Assembly: GCF_003112555.1 (NCBI RefSeq)
Contig: NZ_BEWB01000003.1
Location: forward strand, 186,001-250,000
Length of the DNA: 64,000 nucleotides
Reading direction: 5' to 3'
From: Streptomyces coelicoflavus
GTDB lineage: Bacteria; Actinomycetota; Actinomycetes; Streptomycetales; Streptomycetaceae
The notes under the pieces are model-generated. The model searched no databases. It had not been told where the DNA came from and worked only from the letters and a program-made list of their open reading frames with translations. This document shows positions 45,252-53,912 of this stretch, one piece after another. Positions within the stretch are counted from its first letter, which is position 1. Each line of letters begins with the position of its first letter. The position numbers were made by a program, and so were the translations under genes.

Positions 45252-46514
45252 ATGGCCGTCGTCCGTGACCTGCGCATCCTGCTGCGCCTGAAGGGGTTTC
45301 GGCGCCTGCTCGCCGTTCGTCTGCTCTCCCAGGGCGCCGACGGCGTCTACCAGGTCGCGCTCGCCACCTACGTCGTCTTCTCCCCGGAGAAACAGACCTC
45401 GCCCGCCGCCATCGCCTCCGCGATGGCGGTCCTGCTGCTCCCCTATTCCCTGGTGGGCCCCTTCGCCGGTGTCCTGCTGGACCGCTGGCGCCGCCGCCAG
45501 GTCTTCCTCTACGGCAACCTGCTGCGCGCCGTGCTGGCCTCGGTGACGGCGGTGCTGATGGTCGCCTCCGTCCCCGACTGGCTCTTCTACGTCTCGGCCC
45601 TCTGCGTCACCGCCGTCAACCGCTTCGTCCTCGCGGGGCTGTCCGCCGCGCTGCCCCGGGTGGTCGACGCCGAGCGGCTGGTGATCGCCAACTCCCTCTC
45701 CCCGACGGCCGGCACCCTGGCCGCGACGGCGGGCGGCGGCCTCGCGTTCGTCGTGCGCCTCGTGTTCTCGGACTCCGACGCCGCCGTGGTGCTGCTCGGG
45801 GCGGGTCTCTACCTGTGCGGCGCGCTGGCGTCGCTGCGGATCGCCGTGGAGCTCCTGGGCCCGGACCCGGCACTCGTACCGCCGAGGCTGACCTCGGCTC
45901 TCACCGGCACCGCCCGCGACCTGGCCGCGGGCGTCCGGCATCTCGCCGCACCGGCCCGCCGGGAGGCCGCCTGGGCACTGGCGGGCATGACGCTGATGCG
46001 GTTCTGCTACGGCGCCCTGCTGGTCATGCTGCTGATGCTGTGCCGGTACGCCCTGACCTCGGAGACGGACGAGGGGCTCGCCCTGCTGGGGCTGGCGCTC
46101 GGGGTCTCCGGGGCGGGCTTCTTCGCGGCCGCAGTGGTCACCCCCTGGGCGGCGGGACGGCTGGGCCCCGGCCGCTGGATGGCCGTCTGCGCCGCGGTCG
46201 CCACCGTGCTGGTACCCGCGCTGGGCCTGCCGTTCGCCACGGCCCCGCTGCTCGCCGCCGCATTCGTGCTGGGCCTGACGACCCAGGGAGCGAAGATCGC
46301 GACCGACACGGTCGTGCAGTCCTCGGTCGACGACACATTCCGCGGCCGGATCTTCTCCGTCTACGACGTGCTGTTCAACGTGGCCTTCGTCGGCGCGGCC
46401 GGGGTGGCCGCACTCATGCTGCCGCCGGACGGCCGCTCGGTGCCGCTGGTCGTGACGATCTCCGTGGTCTACGGAGTGGTTGCGGCAGCTATGGCCCGGT
46501 TTGAGAGCCGGTAA
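45252..46514 (+). CDS. MFS transporter, substrate unknown
   Basis: Twelve-helix major facilitator of 420 aa, resembling the MFS_3-like exporters. LRLKGFRRLLAVRLLSQGAD starts the first helix, and DRWRRRQVFLYGNLLRA carries the loop 2-3 motif. The sequence VVQSSVDDTFRGRIFSVYDV lies before the last helices. ATG 45252 gives MAVVRDLRIL. It follows the ino1 terminator and is probably transcribed on its own. A 46515-46532 palindrome lies just after the stop. Confidence 0.85.
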   Translation: MAVVRDLRILLRLKGFRRLLAVRLLSQGADGVYQVALATYVVFSPEKQTSPAAIASAMAVLLLPYSLVGPFAGVLLDRWRRRQVFLYGNLLRAVLASVTAVLMVASVPDWLFYVSALCVTAVNRFVLAGLSAALPRVVDAERLVIANSLSPTAGTLAATAGGGLAFVVRLVFSDSDAAVVLLGAGLYLCGALASLRIAVELLGPDPALVPPRLTSALTGTARDLAAGVRHLAAPARREAAWALAGMTLMRFCYGALLVMLLMLCRYALTSETDEGLALLGLALGVSGAGFFAAAVVTPWAAGRLGPGRWMAVCAAVATVLVPALGLPFATAPLLAAAFVLGLTTQGAKIATDTVVQSSVDDTFRGRIFSVYDVLFNVAFVGAAGVAALMLPPDGRSVPLVVTISVVYGVVAAAMARFESR

Positions 46515-46532
46515 GTGTCACATCAGTGACAC
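46515..46532. promoter_or_regulatory. Palindrome GTGTCAC-ATCA-GTGACAC, possible operator
   Basis: Perfect 7-bp inverted repeat spaced by 4 bp, one base after the MFS stop codon and 104 bp before the next gene. It resembles CRP/FNR-class sites in half-site shape (GTGAC) but the spacing is not the canonical one; regulator unknown. Confidence 0.4.
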
Positions 46533-46635
46533 AGAGCCCCACCGGACTACAGAGTTGTCAGTGGGACCCGGTAGCTTACGTGCGTCTTATCTCGCGACAT
46601 GTTCGCGACACGCACCTATTTCAGGGGGACCCCCA

Positions 46636-47124
46636 GTGACCACCCAGCCGCCGCCCCAGGGCAACCCGTTCGCGCAGAACCAGCCGCAGCAGCCTCAGGG
46701 ACAGAACCCCTACGCCCAGGGACAGCAGGGCTTCCCGCAGCAGGCCGGCCAGCCGGGCTTCCCTCCGCCCGGCGCTACCGTTCCGCCGCCCTCCCGCTCC
46801 AACCAGTTCAAGAAGAAGCTGCTGAGCATCGTCGGCGTCATCGTGGTGGCCCTGGCGATCGGCGGGGTCAAGTGGTACCTGGGCCAGTCCGACGCCGAGA
46901 CCACCGCCGTGGGCGACTGCATGCACAACGAGGGCACGCAGGTCAGCCCGGACCTCAAGACGGTCGACTGCTCCTCGAGTGACGCGGAGTTCGAAGTGGT
47001 CGAGAAGTTCGACAACACCAGCGACGACAGCAAGTGCGAGGCGGTCAAGGAGGCAACGATCTCCTACTACCAGACAGGCAGCAGCAGCCACAAGGTTGTT
47101 CTCTGCCTCAAGGAAGTGAAGTAG
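46636..47124 (+). CDS. Membrane-anchored LppU-like protein, function unknown
   Basis: Protein of 162 aa. A Pro/Gln-rich cytoplasmic N-terminus of about 58 residues precedes one membrane helix (about 59-80, LLSIVGVIVVALAIGG). The extracytoplasmic domain has four Cys (GDCMHNEG, VDCSSSDAEF, KCEAV, VLCLKEV), suggesting two disulphides as in the LppU family. GTG 46636 with AGGGGGA upstream. Function unknown. Confidence 0.8.
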   Translation: MTTQPPPQGNPFAQNQPQQPQGQNPYAQGQQGFPQQAGQPGFPPPGATVPPPSRSNQFKKKLLSIVGVIVVALAIGGVKWYLGQSDAETTAVGDCMHNEGTQVSPDLKTVDCSSSDAEFEVVEKFDNTSDDSKCEAVKEATISYYQTGSSSHKVVLCLKEVK

Positions 47125-47150
47125 GGACCGTCAACCGAACGCGAAAGCGG

Positions 47151-47176
47151 GGTCGTGTTTCACGTGAAACACGACC
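47151..47176. terminator. Palindrome with central parS after the LppU-like gene
   Basis: GGTCGT and ACGACC flank parS (47157-47170), a perfect 26-bp inverted repeat between convergent genes. Confidence 0.6.
47157..47170. promoter_or_regulatory. parS: parS site (perfect), first of a pair
   Basis: GTTTCACGTGAAAC, 32 bp (about three turns) from the next copy. Confidence 0.93.
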
Positions 47177-47179
47177 AAC

Positions 47180-47211
47180 GGGCGGCACGTTTCACGTGAA
47201 ACGTGCCGCCC
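47180..47211. terminator. Palindrome with central parS before the cca stop
   Basis: GGGCGGCAC and GTGCCGCCC flank parS (47189-47202), a perfect 32-bp inverted repeat followed by GTTTCTC; a likely terminator for either convergent unit. Confidence 0.65.
47189..47202. promoter_or_regulatory. parS: parS site (perfect), second of a pair
   Basis: GTTTCACGTGAAAC, starting 32 bp after the previous site. Confidence 0.93.
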
Positions 47212-47216
47212 GTTTC

Positions 47217-48668
47217 TCATGCGTTCTCCGGGTGCTGCGCCCACCACTCCTTCAGGGCAGCCACCGCCGCGTCGTGCTCCATCGGCCCGTTCTCCAGGCG
47301 AAGCTCCAGCAGGAACTTGTATCCCTGCCCAACGGCCGGCCCGGGCCGGATACCGAGAATCTCCATGATCTGGTTGCCGTCCAGGTCGGGGCGGATCGCG
47401 TCCAGCTCCTCCTGCTCCTGAAGCTGCGCAATCCGCTCCTCCAGGCCGTCGTAGGCACGGGAGAGGGCCGACGCCTTGCGCTTGTTGCGCGTCGTGCAGT
47501 CCGACCGCGTCAGTTTGTGCAGCCGGTCGAGCAGCGGCCCGGCGTCCCGGACATAGCGGCGGACCGCGGAGTCCGTCCACTCGCCCGTGCCGTAACCGTG
47601 GAAGCGCAGATGCAGCTCGACCAGGCGTGAGACGTCCCTCACCAGGTCGTTGGAGTACTTGAGCGCGGTCATGCGCTTCTTCGTCATCTTGGCGCCGACC
47701 ACCTCGTGGTGGTGGAACGAGACCCTGCCGTCCTCCTCGAAGCGACGGGTGCGCGGCTTGCCGATGTCGTGCAGCAGGGCGGCCAGGCGGAGGGTCAGGT
47801 CCGGACCGTCGCTCTCCAGGGCCATCGCCTGCTCCAGGACGATGAGCGTGTGGTCGTAGACGTCCTTGTGCCGGTGGTGCTCGTCACGCTCCAGCCGCAG
47901 TGCCGGCAGCTCGGGCAGGACCCGCTCGGCGAGGCCCGTCTCCACCAGCAGGGAGAGCCCCTTGCGCGGGTGTGCGGAGAGGATGAGCTTGTTCAGCTCG
48001 TCCCTGACCCGCTCGGCCGAGACGATGTCGATGCGCCCGGCCATGTCCTCCATGGCCTTGACGACCTCCGGGGCCACCTCGAAGTCGAGCTGCGCGGCGA
48101 AACGCGCGGCCCGCATCATCCGGAGCGGGTCGTCCGAGAAGGAATCCTCCGGAGTACCCGGAGTACGCAGCACACCGGCCGCGAGATCGTCGAGTCCGCC
48201 GTGGGGGTCGATGAACACCTTCTCCGGAAGCGCGACGGCCATCGCGTTCACCGTGAAGTCACGCCGGACGAGGTCCTCCTCGATGGAGTCGCCGTAGGAC
48301 ACCTCGGGCTTGCGCGAGGTGCGGTCGTACGCCTCGGACCGGTAGGTGGTCACCTCGATCTGCCAGCCGTCCTTCTGACCTCCGACCGTGCCGAACGCGA
48401 TCCCGACCTCCCAGACCGCGTCCGCCCAGGGACGCATGATCTTCAGTACGTCCTGAGGGCGGGCGTCGGTCGTGAAGTCCAGGTCGTTGCCGAGCCGGCC
48501 CAGCAAGGCGTCCCGGACCGAGCCGCCGACCAGGGCGAGCGAGAACCCGGCTTCCTCAAAACGGCGGGCGAGATCGTCGGCGACAGGGGCGATCCGCAGC
48601 GGCTCGTTCACCGCGCGCTGCTGCTCCTGACTGAGGGCACTGGGGCTGACTTCGTTGGCGTTCGGCAC
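47217..48668 (-). CDS. cca: CCA tRNA nucleotidyltransferase/poly(A) polymerase family
   Basis: Class II nucleotidyltransferase of 483 aa, adding or repairing tRNA 3' CCA. Catalytic motif LVGGSVRDALLGRLGNDLDF with the DxD carboxylates, the ERVRDELNKL region, and a C-terminal HD domain (LAALLHDIGKPRTR). Often annotated pcnA in actinobacteria. GTG 48668 is preferred although no Shine-Dalgarno is seen: TACCCT lies 8 nt upstream, compatible with a leaderless message. The frame continues to 48716. Confidence 0.92.
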   Translation of the reverse strand: MPNANEVSPSALSQEQQRAVNEPLRIAPVADDLARRFEEAGFSLALVGGSVRDALLGRLGNDLDFTTDARPQDVLKIMRPWADAVWEVGIAFGTVGGQKDGWQIEVTTYRSEAYDRTSRKPEVSYGDSIEEDLVRRDFTVNAMAVALPEKVFIDPHGGLDDLAAGVLRTPGTPEDSFSDDPLRMMRAARFAAQLDFEVAPEVVKAMEDMAGRIDIVSAERVRDELNKLILSAHPRKGLSLLVETGLAERVLPELPALRLERDEHHRHKDVYDHTLIVLEQAMALESDGPDLTLRLAALLHDIGKPRTRRFEEDGRVSFHHHEVVGAKMTKKRMTALKYSNDLVRDVSRLVELHLRFHGYGTGEWTDSAVRRYVRDAGPLLDRLHKLTRSDCTTRNKRKASALSRAYDGLEERIAQLQEQEELDAIRPDLDGNQIMEILGIRPGPAVGQGYKFLLELRLENGPMEHDAAVAALKEWWAQHPENA

Positions 48669-48893
48669 AACAGAACAGGGTACGTGGCCCGGGCGGAGAC
48701 AGGCGCCCCCATTCATCGGGCGTGGAATCCCCCACTTTCGTACCGCTCCCTTTATAGGCGCACATACGGGGAAGCCCGGCCCGGCAGCGGATCTTGTGGC
48801 GTACTCCGCGGCACTTCCGCTCGGCGCACATCGTTACCATGCGTGGACGCACATTCCGACGACCACTGATCACGACGAGGGACGGGCGAGCGC

Positions 48894-51326
48894 GTGGCCG
48901 AGGCGGCAGACTTCCAGGGGACCAGTGCCTCACCTGCCCGCCGGTGGCTCCGGCGCACCACGGCACTGATCGCCGGGGCGCCGCTGCTGGCCGGCTTCGC
49001 CCAGTTGCCCGCCGCCGGCACGGCGCAGGCCCAGACCGCGACCGCCGCCCTGGCCGACTCCGACTCGGGATCGGTGGCCGTCGCCGTCGATTCGCTCACT
49101 CCCTCCGCGCCCGCGGACGGAGACACGGTGACCGTGTCGGGCACCGTGACCAACAGGGGCAAGCAGACCGTCACCGACGCCCATGTGGGCCTGCGGGTGG
49201 GCCCGGAGATCGACACTCGCTCGTCCGTCGACGCGATCGCCAAGGACAGTGACGACCTTCGAAGCTCCATCTCTCCGGAGATCGACAACAAGTACACCGA
49301 GAAGTTCTCCAAGCTCACCCCAGGCGTCGCCGAGCACTTCAACATCTCCGTCCCGGTCGACGATCTGAACCTCGGCGACGACGGCGTGTACGAATTCGCG
49401 GTCTCGCTGTCCGGTGAGACCTCGGCACAGCCGTGGCAGCAGACCCTCGGCATCCAGCGGACCTTCCTGCCCTGGCAGCCCGACGGGGCCGACACCAAGA
49501 CCAAAACCACGGCGCTGTGGCCACTCGTCTCGACGACGCACATGGCCGCCGAAACGGGACCGAACGAGGAGCAGACCCCGGTCTTCCTCAATGACGACCT
49601 GGCGAAGGAGATCTCCCCCGGCGGCCGCCTGAACCAGATGGTGACCCTGGGCAAGGACCTCGACGTCACCTGGGTGGTCGACCCGGACCTGCTGGCCTCC
49701 GTCGACGCGATGACGGGCAGCTACCGCGTCCGGGACGGGGACAAGACCGTCGCCGGTACCCACCAGACGATCGCCAAGCAGTGGCTCGCCGACCTGCAGG
49801 AAGCGGTGGCCGACGAGGAGGTCGTCGCCCTCCCCTTCGCCGACCCCGACCTGGCGTCCCTGGCCCACAACGGCACGGACGTCGCCGGCTCGCTGAGTCA
49901 GCTCAAGGAGGCGACGGACGTCGTCGACAACACCGTCGAGCCGATCCTCCACGTGAAGCCGAACACCGACTTCGCCTGGCCCGTGGACGGCGCCGTCGAC
50001 CGGTCGATCGTCAAGGTCGCCACCTCCGCCGGCGCCGACAAGGTGATCGCGCGCAGCGACAGCCTCCAGGAGAGCAACGGCCTGCCCTACACGCCCTCCG
50101 CCGCCCGCCCCATCGGCGGCGGCACCACGGCCGTCGTGGCGGACGCCCGGCTGTCCACGGCCTTCGAGGGCGACCTGACGACGGCGTCCGCCTCCACACT
50201 CGCCGTGCAGCGCTTCCTCGCCCAGAGCCTCGGCCTGGGCCAGCAGACCGACAAGCAGCGCAGCGTCGTCATCGCCCCCCAGCGCACGCCCACCGGCAGC
50301 CAGGCCCGCGCGATGGCCGAGGCGCTGCGGACCCTCCAGAGCGGCACCTGGTCACAGTCCCAGAAGCTGGCGGCGGCCTCCGAGGCCAAGCCGGACCCGG
50401 ACGCCGCCACCAAGGTGCCGGGAACCTCCTCCTACCCGTCGGCGCTGCGCAAGAAGGAGCTGCCCCGAGCGGCCTTCGTGGAGAGTGCGCGGACGCAGGA
50501 CGCCCTGGACAGCTTCAAGGTCGTGCTCTCGGACCCCTCCCGCGTGGTGACCCCCTTCGGGCGCGCCCTGAACCGGGAGATGTCCGTGTCGTGGCGCGGC
50601 AGGCCCGCCGAGGCGGAATCATTCCGTGCCGGAGTGAAGAAGTACCTCGACGGTCTGTCCGGCCGGGTCAGACTGATCGACAAGTCGGAGACGAAGCTCT
50701 CCGGCCGCAGCGCCACCATCCCGGTGACGGTGCAGAACAACCTGGTCCAGGACGTCGGCCCCCTGGTGCTGCGGCTCACCTCCACGAACCCGACCCGTCT
50801 CGAGATCGGCGGCGCCCGGTACAAGGAGCAGCCGATCTCGGTCTCCGGCGGCCACAGCCAGTCGGTGAAGTTCACCACCTCGGCCAACGCCAACGGCCGG
50901 GCGACGGTGATCGCCCAGCTGTACACGACGGACGGTCGGCCGTACGGGAAGCCCGTCACCTTCGACGTAAAGGTCACCGAGATCACGGCCACCGTGATGC
51001 TCGTCATCGGCGGCGGTGTCCTGCTGCTCGTCCTCGCCGGCTTCCGGATGTACACGCAGCGCAAGCGCGCCGCGGCCCGCGCCGCCGAGAAGGCCGACGA
51101 AACCGACGAGAGCGACGAGACCGACGAGACCGACCCCGGAGAGCCGGAGGCGACGGAGAACTCCGACGGCGCCCCGGAGAAACCGGAGGACGCCGAGGCA
51201 CGTCCCACACAGGAGTCCGAGGCACCGGCCCGGGCCGCCGACCCGGAGCAGCCGAGTGACCCGACACCGGACACCGCAGCGGAAAGCGCCGACCCGTCCG
51301 GCACGGGTGAGAGAGTGGACCGTTGA
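48894..51326 (+). CDS. Large secreted/membrane-anchored DUF6049 protein
   Basis: Protein of 810 aa. A signal-type N-terminus (Arg-Arg, then TALIAGAPLLAGFAQLPAAG, cleavage near AQA) is followed by an extracytoplasmic region with beta-sandwich character at both ends (VTVSGTVTNRG, IPVTVQNNLVQDVG). One C-terminal membrane helix (about 698-720) ends in a highly charged, Glu/Asp/Thr-rich tail. The start is a GTG at 48894. It lies immediately upstream of murJ in the same orientation, an arrangement I recall as conserved in actinobacteria, suggesting an envelope role. No enzyme motif is recognised. Confidence 0.85.
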   Translation: MAEAADFQGTSASPARRWLRRTTALIAGAPLLAGFAQLPAAGTAQAQTATAALADSDSGSVAVAVDSLTPSAPADGDTVTVSGTVTNRGKQTVTDAHVGLRVGPEIDTRSSVDAIAKDSDDLRSSISPEIDNKYTEKFSKLTPGVAEHFNISVPVDDLNLGDDGVYEFAVSLSGETSAQPWQQTLGIQRTFLPWQPDGADTKTKTTALWPLVSTTHMAAETGPNEEQTPVFLNDDLAKEISPGGRLNQMVTLGKDLDVTWVVDPDLLASVDAMTGSYRVRDGDKTVAGTHQTIAKQWLADLQEAVADEEVVALPFADPDLASLAHNGTDVAGSLSQLKEATDVVDNTVEPILHVKPNTDFAWPVDGAVDRSIVKVATSAGADKVIARSDSLQESNGLPYTPSAARPIGGGTTAVVADARLSTAFEGDLTTASASTLAVQRFLAQSLGLGQQTDKQRSVVIAPQRTPTGSQARAMAEALRTLQSGTWSQSQKLAAASEAKPDPDAATKVPGTSSYPSALRKKELPRAAFVESARTQDALDSFKVVLSDPSRVVTPFGRALNREMSVSWRGRPAEAESFRAGVKKYLDGLSGRVRLIDKSETKLSGRSATIPVTVQNNLVQDVGPLVLRLTSTNPTRLEIGGARYKEQPISVSGGHSQSVKFTTSANANGRATVIAQLYTTDGRPYGKPVTFDVKVTEITATVMLVIGGGVLLLVLAGFRMYTQRKRAAARAAEKADETDESDETDETDPGEPEATENSDGAPEKPEDAEARPTQESEAPARAADPEQPSDPTPDTAAESADPSGTGERVDR

Positions 51327-51370
51327 GGATGTCGTGGCCGGTCGGCCCGGGACGATGAGGTGGGGTAACC

Positions 51371-53773
51371 ATGAACGCGCCGTACGACGGTGACCGCGGT
51401 CGGGCCGCGGACGGCTCGGGGCACCCCCAGGTCCCGCCGCCGGACCCCGGCCAGGCACCGCAGCCGCCCGCGGACATGTACCTCCAGGACGCCTACGACC
51501 AGGACCCGTACCGGGCACAGGACCTCTCCGCCCAGGATCCGGTCTCCGAGGCGCTCTACGACCGCGCCGCCCACCCCCCTCCGCCCCCGGGCACGTACCC
51601 GCCGCCGCAGCCGCTGTACTCCCAGCCCGCCCAGTCGCCCCACGCCCCCGACCCCCGCCTCTGGGCCCAGACCCCGGCTCCCGAACCGGAGGGCCCGACG
51701 CAGTACCTGCCGTACGGCGACGACCCTCGGACCACGCAGTTCGTCGGCGTGGACGACCTGGTCGGCCAGGCCGGTGACCAGCGCCACGAGCCGGACGCCT
51801 TCGCGCACCTGTTCCGCGACCAGCAGCAGGGCAGCGGCCACCCCTCGTACAACGACCAGCCGGCCGTCCCCGCCCCGGCGCCGTACGGCGGCCCGGCCGG
51901 ACCGGGGCAGTACGGCACCCCCGCTCCGGCGCCGGGACAGTACGGCGGGCACCAGGGGCCCGACCCGTACGGGAACGCTCCGGCCCACGGTCAGTACGGC
52001 ACCCCCGCTCCGACGCCCGGGCAGCACGCGGCGCCCGCACCCGGCCAGTACGCGGTGGCTCCCACTCCCGAGGCGGCCGAGGCACCCCTCCAGGAGCCCG
52101 AGCCCGCCCCTGCGGCAGCACCGGCCGCCGCGCCCAAGAAGAGCGGCCGTGCGGGCGGCCTGCTGAAGTCGAGCGCCGTGATGGCGGCGGGCACGATGGT
52201 GTCGCGGCTGACCGGGTTCGTCCGGTCCGCGATGATCGTTTCCGCCCTGGGCCTCGCCCTGCTGGGCGAGTCCTTCCAGATCGCCTACCAGCTGCCGACG
52301 ATGATCTACATCCTCACCGTCGGCGGCGGCCTCAACTCGGTCTTCGTCCCCCAGCTCGTACGAGCCATGAAGGACGACGACGACGGCGGCGAGGCCTACG
52401 CCAACCGCCTCCTGACCCTCGTCATGGTGGCCCTTGGCGCCCTCACCGTGCTCGGCATGCTGGCGGCCCCCCTACTGGTCCGCGCGCTGTCGAACCCCGT
52501 CGCCTCATACCCCGCTGCCAACGAGACGGCCGTCACCTTCACCCGGTACTTCCTGCCTTCCATCTTCTTCATGGGCGTCCACGTCGTGATGGGGCAGATC
52601 CTCAACGCCCGTGGACGCTTCGGCGCAATGATGTGGACTCCGGTCCTGAACAACATCGTCATCATCGTCACCCTCGGCATGTTCCTCTGGGTCTACGGCA
52701 CGGCCGCCGACTCGGGGATGACAGTCGCGACCATCCCGCCGGAAGGCAAAAAGCTCCTCGGCATCGGCATCCTGCTCGGCCTCGTCGTGCAGGCCCTGGC
52801 GATGATCCCCTATCTCCGCGAGACCGGTTTCAAGCTGCGCCTGCGGTTCGACTGGAAGGGGCACGGCCTCGGCAAGGCGGCGATGCTCGCCAAGTGGACG
52901 ATCCTGTTCGTCCTCGCCAACCAGGCGGGCGCCCTCGTCGTCATCCAGCTCGCCACGGCGTCGGTCACCGACACCGACCTCGCCGGCACCGGCTACAGCG
53001 CCTACGCCAACGCCCAGCTCATCTGGGGCCTTCCGCAGGCCATCATCACCGTTTCCCTGATGGCCGCCCTGCTGCCACGCATCTCCCGCTCGGCTTCCGA
53101 GGAGGACGGGGGAGCGGTCCGCGACGACATCTCCCAGGGTCTGCGCACGACGGCCGTCGCCATCGTGCCGGTCTCCTTTGGCTTCGTCGCACTCGGCATT
53201 CCGATGTGCACCCTGATCTTCGGCTCCTCCGGTACGGGCGCGGCCACCAACATGGGCTACATGCTGATGGCCTTCGGCCTCGGTCTCATCCCGTACTCCG
53301 TGCAGTACGTCGTCCTGCGCGCCTTCTACGCCTACGAGGACACCCGGACGCCCTTCTACAACACCGTCATCGTGGCCGTGGTCAATGCCGCGGCCGCGGG
53401 CCTGTGTTACTTCCTGCTGCCCTCCCGCTGGGCCGTCGTCGGCATGGCCGCCTCCTACGGCCTTGCCTACGTGATCGGTGTGGGCGTCGCCTGGCGCAGG
53501 CTCCGCAAGCGGCTCGGCGGGGACCTCGACGGTGCCCGCGTGCTGCGGACGTACGCCCGGCTGTGCATCGCGTCCGTACCGGCTGCTCTGATGGGTGGTG
53601 CCGCCTGCTACGCGATCAGCCGCGTGCTCGGCCAGGGCGTCGTGGGATCGTTCGCCGCGCTGCTGGCGGGCGGAGTGCTGCTGTTCGGTGTCTTCTTCGT
53701 CGCCGCCCGTCGCATGCGCATCGAGGAAGTCAACTCTCTGGTCGGCATGGTGCGCGGACGCCTGGGACGCTGA
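51371..53773 (+). CDS. murJ: Lipid II flippase MurJ (MviN) with long N-terminal extension
   Basis: MOP-superfamily flippase of 800 aa; the membrane core usually is 510-550. Residues 1-265 are a Pro/Gln/Tyr/Gly-rich cytoplasmic extension with imperfect repeats of PAPGQYG type. The core then begins GTMVSRLTGFVRSAMIVSAL and has about fourteen helices. The extension is low-complexity and could be an interaction or phosphorylation platform. ATG 51371 follows the DUF6049 gene after 44 bp and precedes the pseudokinase gene. Confidence 0.93.
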   Translation: MNAPYDGDRGRAADGSGHPQVPPPDPGQAPQPPADMYLQDAYDQDPYRAQDLSAQDPVSEALYDRAAHPPPPPGTYPPPQPLYSQPAQSPHAPDPRLWAQTPAPEPEGPTQYLPYGDDPRTTQFVGVDDLVGQAGDQRHEPDAFAHLFRDQQQGSGHPSYNDQPAVPAPAPYGGPAGPGQYGTPAPAPGQYGGHQGPDPYGNAPAHGQYGTPAPTPGQHAAPAPGQYAVAPTPEAAEAPLQEPEPAPAAAPAAAPKKSGRAGGLLKSSAVMAAGTMVSRLTGFVRSAMIVSALGLALLGESFQIAYQLPTMIYILTVGGGLNSVFVPQLVRAMKDDDDGGEAYANRLLTLVMVALGALTVLGMLAAPLLVRALSNPVASYPAANETAVTFTRYFLPSIFFMGVHVVMGQILNARGRFGAMMWTPVLNNIVIIVTLGMFLWVYGTAADSGMTVATIPPEGKKLLGIGILLGLVVQALAMIPYLRETGFKLRLRFDWKGHGLGKAAMLAKWTILFVLANQAGALVVIQLATASVTDTDLAGTGYSAYANAQLIWGLPQAIITVSLMAALLPRISRSASEEDGGAVRDDISQGLRTTAVAIVPVSFGFVALGIPMCTLIFGSSGTGAATNMGYMLMAFGLGLIPYSVQYVVLRAFYAYEDTRTPFYNTVIVAVVNAAAAGLCYFLLPSRWAVVGMAASYGLAYVIGVGVAWRRLRKRLGGDLDGARVLRTYARLCIASVPAALMGGAACYAISRVLGQGVVGSFAALLAGGVLLFGVFFVAARRMRIEEVNSLVGMVRGRLGR

Positions 53774-53912
53774 GACCCGGGGTAGGCGCACAACCATCGC
53801 CCTCCGCTGTGTGTCGTGCATAGCGGCGGACTGTGGGCACAATTGGGTTCGGCGTCGGACGCGCGGATCGGGAGTCGGCCGACGCGCACGGAATGGGGAG
53901 GCAGGAACGACG

